Positions 58,328-64,000 of a DNA stretch of 64,000 nt are shown piece after piece. A program made the position numbers and the translations under genes. Each line of letters starts with the position of its first letter. Within the stretch, counting starts at the first letter, position 1. The notes beneath the pieces are model-generated. The model ran no database searches. It was not told the DNA's origin and worked only from the letters and a program-made list of their open reading frames with translations. The stretch is from Paragyromitra xinjiangensis (taxonomy: Eukaryota > Ascomycota > Pezizomycetes > Pezizales > Discinaceae): the NCBI GenBank assembly GCA_038503065.1, contig JBCAMK010000004.1:1005001-1069000 (forward strand), written 5' to 3'.

Positions 58328-58510
58328 TTATTCAAAAATTTGCTGGATAGGGGAATCATGATTTAGCCATCCTCACGAAAGGTGATAATAGTGCAGGCTA
58401 TTCAGAAACTTGCTCGATAGGAAAAAAGTCTTCATTCAGCCACCATAAGGAAAGGATGTCATTGCCTGTAACCGTCATATCATTCAAACACTTGCTGGAT
58501 TTGTGCCGTG
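58328..58510. repeat. Degenerate direct repeat, period about 70-81 bp
   Basis: Starts at 58328, 58398 and 58479 share T/C-T/C-ATTCA-AAA/C-A-C/TTTGCT-G/C-GAT followed by similar A/G-rich sequence. The first two units also share AGCCA..C..C..AAGG/AAAGG further on. The third unit is only partial. Confidence 0.5.
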
Positions 58511-61500
58511 GGTCTGAGCTTGCGAGGCATTTATCAGTCGACTATTGAATCAAGACTTGGGTTATCATACCGGTTATTCCGTGGGGCATGTTGGGATATT
58601 TGGACAAGTCCCTTCGGTATGTACTCCTTATCCCTGGTATTTCTGTTTGCGGGCCGAGCTGATGCTACGTAGGGAAAACGACGGGTTTTGGGGTTGTATT
58701 GAGGGTATCCAGAGTCGGTATCTAGGGAAAATTGATAACCAGACAGACATGGCTTTCGATTGTCTGTGCTATCTTCTCTGGTGTTGCTTCGGATTCTGGT
58801 TTTCATTCGCTGGCTTGATGCTGGGGTAATGAGATAATTTTTTCTGGATGGTATTATTTGGGAATTTAAATTTAACATTAACGGTCTTTTTATTTCGCGA
58901 AGTGTTTAGGCGGATCGTTAGCTAGTCTTTGTTTTACGTGTTGTGTGGGGTGGGCCATGGGGTTGATTTAATTTGTTGAATTGATTTCGATTTGGCAGGG
59001 TCGGGGGATACCGTCTTCCTCATTCTATATCGAATAAGTAAGTACTGATGCTTCGGATTCCTGGTGATTGTTGGATGTTTGTGTGATAGGACTAACAGTA
59101 TGGGTAGGTTAATTGTAATATTACCGATAATCACCAGCGAAGGGTGTATCACAAGTCTCCGTTCCTCCAAGCGTTATCGGAGAAAAAAAATATTTAGTCG
59201 AAACGCCTTCCATCGGGATTCGGATTGAACATTACCACTGATGGTAAACGTATCGACCTGAATTGTCATTCTTCAAGGTTCTACGGAGGGTATTGAGTCT
59301 GAGATATAACTTTTAAGACGGAATTGATTGACTCCAGATGATCTCGACTGCGTTCAGGTTTGTCTCCCTTGTGTCCGCTTTTGATTTTCTAACGAGTTAG
59401 CTAATTACTAATTATGCTTGGACTAGGTTGGCGGGTTATTAGGAATAGTTATTGGGTTGAGAATAGCGGAAGTTTACTACGGTATGGTACCCACATTATG
59501 GAATGGAAACACGCGAGAGGGACTTTATCTCGAAGATATATTACAAACTCGGATCGCCAGCATGTGGGTTGGCATGGGTTGTCTTCCGGGGATCTTATTA
59601 TTCGAATTTCACACTAGGACGGGGATTCAAGACCGGTTTCTCAGACAACTTATTCGCTTGCCCGGGATACAAATAATGGATGAAGATATCATTTCAAAGA
59701 CACATATTCAATCTTGATTGCCGGAGATTCAATTATTTTGATCATTTTAATTTGGGGTTGTGTTCCATTGATAAGCATCGGGGGTATGGGCGACCTGAAA
59801 ATTTGGTAAGTTGGAAATGCCTATCTCTCTTATATTAAGATATAATCTAGATGTCGTGTTGGCTAGTATTTTCTAGTATCTACACATATATTAGAGCGGG
59901 GCACTACAATGTGTGGACGGGTATTCAAGAACAACGTTGGGCTTCAACTTATTTGAGTACTACAATTTGTCCTCTCTGCACACAACAATATTCAAAAGAA
60001 CAATCAATTCCAACCACACCCAGTCTCGCCATGAGCCTTTGGCGTCGATTCAAAACTTAGCTCGTCGACGGATCAAAACTATTTATTCGTGAGGTGATTT
60101 CTCGGGGATTTCTAATTCAAAGGTAGTTAAGTACCAGCTCTTCCCGCTTGGAGCGGGTCTTGGTTGCTACGAGACCTGGCTAACATCTCGGATAGATATA
60201 TTAAGTTTTCAATCTAATTCATCATCGGGTTTAAAAGGCATACCGATCTTGAGCCGTCGAGGGATTGCAGTTCTCTTCTCCGGCTGAATACAATATTGAT
60301 TCGACGAATTTCACTGAGTCTATACAGCTATCCACGAATCGCCTTGTTGGCCCGCGTGTTGGCACCTACAATTAATATTTTCACTGGCATCCGGCGTAAT
60401 CTCGATTTATCAACAAAGTCACTGAGCTGTTAGGTTCATTTAGTGCCTATAGCAAGGCAGAACGTCAAAAATTATAGCACATACGTTCTATTCGTTATTT
60501 CATGTCAACCTTTCGCTTCTTGTATCGAGCCTTCATATAGGTCATGATGAAGCGGATAAATCATTGAAATCGGAAGGGAAAAGGTAATGGTGACCTAACT
60601 AATTGGTGGTATTATCTATTCTTGCTAATATCGATGTGTTAGTTTACGGAATTCAGAATATTTGGCTGATGATTTGGACACGAGCCTCCAGTTGCTTTTC
60701 ATGTTTTGTGGCTATAAGCGCGATGCTTCGCCATTTTTGGGGGGTCTCTGCAAGTGAGATTCGCGAACGGGCATTTCTTAATGGATACCTATCCGGGGTT
60801 GTTGCTCTAGGGAGTCTTGCTTCTCGGTATGGGTGTTTGGTGTGTTTTCACAAGATAAGACTTTGTGTTGGTGTTCGTCGGTCATGGATTTTTATTCGAC
60901 ATGTTCAAGGGAATACCAGGCTACCCATACGGCATTGGGGTTAGGCTGAACAGTTCAACTTCACTTCCCACCATTAGGAAGAGAATAAATTTCTACATTT
61001 GGAAATGATAAAATTATTTGGGGATTTATTGAGACCCCTTTTCGCAGAACATGTTTGTTTAATTCTTCACACAGAACCTACTTATAATTACGTGAGGGGA
61101 ACTTAAAGGAAATTCACCATAGGTAAAGAAGTGTACCAACTCCCACTCGTCCTAGGATTTTAACTTCTATTTTGTGCTTTAGCTAATTTAGATTTAGGTG
61201 AGAATTGAGTTGAAGAAAAACAGCACATGGTTTTCTCTTTCATTTAGGGCGTTGGATTACGTGCGGTTTTGCGACAGCCAGAGATATCCGTTAAAACCCG
61301 TTTCAATCGCTGATTGGGGGCTTTCGATGTCACATTCAAAGTTAAATATCCGAAACTTAAAGGAGGGGACATGATCTCATACGCCTACGCCAGCTTAACC
61401 ACATGTTTGTGGGGTTCTACAAGATAGAATTATTTGAGTTCACCTGTATAAAGGAGAGAAAATCGGCAGCGGTCGTAGCTCCTTTCTTCTAAAGGAAAAC

Positions 61501-61683
61501 CACAACTATCATCGTTTTCTGGATATTCACCTTGGGAAACGCCACAGGTTCCTTAAATCTTTTGAATCATTCTACATTCCCTGCCTTGCAGCTGTGCAAA
61601 GGTTACTGCTGAGTGCATTTGCTTGGTAGCATATAGCAGAAGCTTCATTCCGGATTTAAAATCAACATTCACGGGTTCCCAGT

Positions 61684-63249
61684 ATGACAACGGGTCAGAA
61701 TATTCAGCAGTTATCATTTACGGTTGGCGTGGACATGGAAGCTATCAACCATCAAGTTGGCCCTTTATTGCTAACAACAGCGAAGCCATACCGCATGAGG
61801 AGAAACAGCCAACCTGGATTTATCGCCAGACAAATTGATCTAGGACAGAGAGCGGTAGATGGGGATGAGTACAGAGCCAGAGGAACTCTCAGTTGTCTGC
61901 CTGCTGAGATATTGAATATGATCTTCGATAGGATGACTGTGCACACATTTATTGAGATGAAAAGAGTTTGCAAGTCTATCAAGGTTTGTATTATATTGTC
62001 GATTCTGGTGTTTTTTGTGATATCTGAAGGTTGAAGACTGACTGATTTTACTGCTGGTTATGTAGGCTCTCACTGAAGGCAGTCTAGTTCAAAGAGCGTT
62101 GCGGTACATTTCCGTTGCTGAACCGAAATCTCTAAGCCTGTTTATGAGAAGTAAGCTTGGGAACTTTTATAACACGTCAGCCTTGGGTGTCTTTTTCGAG
62201 GAGACATGTTCCTTGGTAAGACTATTTTTCTCCTGTCTAGCGTGTAATAACCTAAATCCGAGACTAATAGAGCTGTTAAAGTGCCACGGATATGGAGATG
62301 GTATATTCTTGCCTACGATGACGAGAATATGTCTTAGCTGTTCCGAAAAATCCGCAGAGACTTCCTGTATTTGCATGACGACGGTCATTGATAAATATTC
62401 ACTCACGGAAAACCAGATAATTGAAGCAGGTATACCAATTATTACCAACGCTATACCAAACGGAAACATGAAGCTAGTGCCGGAGATCCTGGTAAAAAAA
62501 TATTCCCTAAGAATTTATGGATCAATGGCAAATATTCGGTCTGCGTTTGAACGAAACAAGCGGTTGAGGACGAGTAGTTACGAGATCCAGTACGCCAGAT
62601 GGGAGATGGAATCGGAAAACTTTGAGGATTGGGTTCGATCAATGGAATTTATTTGGGGAGAGAGCTGTGGGCGGTGGCCGAATCATGCTAGGACATATTA
62701 TCTTGTAGAGAAGGAGAGGTTAAAGAAGAAACCTAAAATACCGCGTCAGGCGTTTGAAGCCGACAATACGTATACAGCAAGTCGCGAGGCAAGCACCAAA
62801 AGATATTTTACTCGAAAAGCGAAGTAAGGGGCTCTAGTTTTTTGTAAGAAAGTTTTTGGATATATGCTGATCAGATCTAGGGCGATAAATATTTTGACCG
62901 GCGAGAACGAAAGGTTTTGTTATTGCTTGGGCTGCCGTGGGGGTGTCTTACCAGGTAAGTCCCTAAATTTTCTGGGATGCGGAGGAGAGGAAAATAGATG
63001 TGTCTAACATGACCGTCTGTCGAAACAGCGGAGTATCTCCTTATTGGAGAAGGGGGATCGTATGCGGATGTTAAGGCTGCTCGACGTCCATATTTGCAAT
63101 CTCGTGGCGACCTACTGCAACACCAAAAAACATGTGTCCGTCTAGTAACAATGCGTCATGAGCACCATCAGAGGCTTGTGGCGGCGGTTAGAAATGCTAT
63201 TGAAGATGATCAAGTCCGAGCAATCTCTGATATGGCTATGGAGTTCTAG
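61684..63249 (+). CDS. F-box-like protein, 450 aa
   Basis: Exons are 61684-61983, 62066-62823, 62881-62954 and 63029-63249; the introns are 82, 57 and 74 nt, all GT-AG, and phase is kept at each join. Residues about 68-100 (LSCLPAEILNMIFDRMTVHTFIEMKRVCKSI) match a fungal F-box and end at the first intron. The middle contains a Cys-rich patch (ICLSCSEKSAETSCIC) and later FCYCLGCRG, possible metal-binding pairs. The C-terminal half is charged and helical. F-box proteins recruit substrates to SCF ubiquitin ligases, but substrate and role here are unknown. An alternative start is the Met at 61735. The gene sits alone in AT-rich, gene-poor DNA and lacks the C-to-G codon skew, which fits an accessory, lineage-specific gene. 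Confidence 0.75.
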
Positions 63250-64000
63250 GCCGAGGGCTTTGGATGGTGTTTTTCTTTTTGTGATGTGTGGTTGGTGGAA
63301 TTCTTCTATTTTACTTTTCAAACATTCATTTACATTTTAGTTTGGTGTTGGGGAGACTAGCTTCCTTTGTGGAATCAAAGATATTTTGGATTGTTTCATG
63401 TAATGAAGTAGCTAAAGAAGATAAATTATGACTTGCAGGTTCACCTAGGTAGTAGCTAAAACCTAACCACAGCCTACGGCAGGACTACTTTTGTGTCTTA
63501 ATGTTACAGGATTATACTGTCCATATTCTAGATAGATTCTAGATAGTTTTTAGATAAACTTTGTAGAGCAATAGAGTTGTGGTGTTGTGGCTGCTGTTCC
63601 TATCTAGGTCTACCTACGAGTTAGATTCGCTCTTATCCCCTACTGCTCATGGTTGCTACGCACTGTAGGATGTAACAAGCTGCGCAATGGGGTTGGGCAC
63701 GAGACTACCTACGAGTTATTATTTATTTTTTGGCTAGTAATTTCACAGAATGTATCGCGATTTCATTTCGGATGGTCAGATAATCCCGTAGTCTTGTGGA
63801 TAGGCATCTATACAAAGAATTAGGTAGGATGAGGTTGTTTGTCCATACGATACACAAATACTCGAACAGGTAACAGTCCAATTGCAGATGCTCCGAACGA
63901 CTTCGAGCTAGCCGGGCCAAGTGGCCGAGTGACCAAATACGACTTTTGGGCAAGACCGTGTCTAGGCTTCTAATGCATCCCTTCGTCTGTCCTGATTTTC
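63250..64000. other. Gene-free right edge
   Basis: No gene was seen. It contains a short TCTAGATAG-type repetition at about 63528-63556 and two copies of CCTACGAGTTA (near 63613 and 63709). The open frame at 63723-63953 on the minus strand has no recognisable motif. Confidence 0.5.

Larger units (their letters stand above)
56254..61683. other. Gene-poor AT-rich 5.4 kb stretch
   Basis: No protein gene could be supported. Features worth noting are a promoter-like TATA/pyrimidine segment at 57726-57790 and a degenerate tandem repeat at 58328-58510, both listed separately. Open frames at 58545-58829, 59457-59717 and 60603-60944 have no recognised domain and no convincing splice partners. A pyrimidine-rich leader-like sequence at 61470-61560 probably belongs to the gene starting at 61684. 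Confidence 0.4.

Noticed and set aside
60603..60944. 113-codon hydrophobic plus-strand frame
   Set aside because: Hydrophobicity comes from T-rich DNA. No conserved pattern and no promoter-like context.
1..64000. CRISPR array, biosynthetic gene cluster or intact transposon
   Set aside because: I found no regularly spaced identical repeats, no run of co-oriented metabolic enzymes, and no transposase or reverse-transcriptase motifs in any frame provided or read.

Overview
The window reads as nuclear DNA of a filamentous ascomycete (Pezizomycotina). The genes are split by short GT-AG introns, mostly about 45-125 nt, and they encode typical eukaryotic housekeeping proteins. There is also a tRNA with an intron at position 37/38, ankyrin/F-box proteins and a decayed STAND/NLR-type gene. 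A Leotiomycete-like relative is my guess from the general look of the proteins; no marker in the window proves it. All exon coordinates were assigned by eye from splice signals, reading frame and family conservation.

Layout. 0.7-14 kb is gene-dense: a divergent TATA-binding protein, ETF-ubiquinone oxidoreductase, an F-box/ankyrin protein, CDC123, an RS-rich HEL117/SCI1-like protein and a TRAPPC12-like TPR protein. The last two are divergent neighbours. 14.4-15.6 kb holds a NACHT/NLR relic full of stop codons. 16.3-28.2 kb holds two large divergent genes: an F-BAR/SH3 septation scaffold (Hof1/Cdc15/Imp2 type) and the CCR4-NOT scaffold NOT1. 30-32.6 kb holds a secreted M20 peptidase and, divergently, the GINS subunit SLD5. 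36.1-43.1 kb holds an HMT1-type half ABC transporter with a very long disordered tail and a CENP-H-like kinetochore protein. 43-49 kb is almost empty apart from tRNA-Ile(AAU) and a MITE-like foldback element. 49.4-54.1 kb holds HMG-CoA synthase and homoserine dehydrogenase. A small membrane protein lies at 55.8-56.3 kb. 56-64 kb is AT-rich and gene-poor, with one F-box-like gene at 61.7-63.2 kb.

The genes are independent housekeeping units rather than a pathway cluster. Several lie in divergent pairs that probably share promoters: HEL117-like/TRAPPC12, Hof1/NOT1 and M20 peptidase/SLD5.

Most notable signals. (1) The genes at 0.7-14 kb, and again HOM6 and its small neighbour, switch from C-rich codons at the 5' end to G-rich codons at the 3' end, while the genes between 16 and 51 kb do not. 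(2) The TBP is clearly diverged in its second half-repeat. (3) The HMT1-like transporter carries about 525 extra C-terminal residues. (4) The CENP-H-like frame needs a GC-AG intron. (5) An 8-codon uORF ends one base before the NOT1 start codon. (6) The NLR pseudogene and the foldback element are accessory DNA. I found no CRISPR array, biosynthetic cluster or intact transposon.
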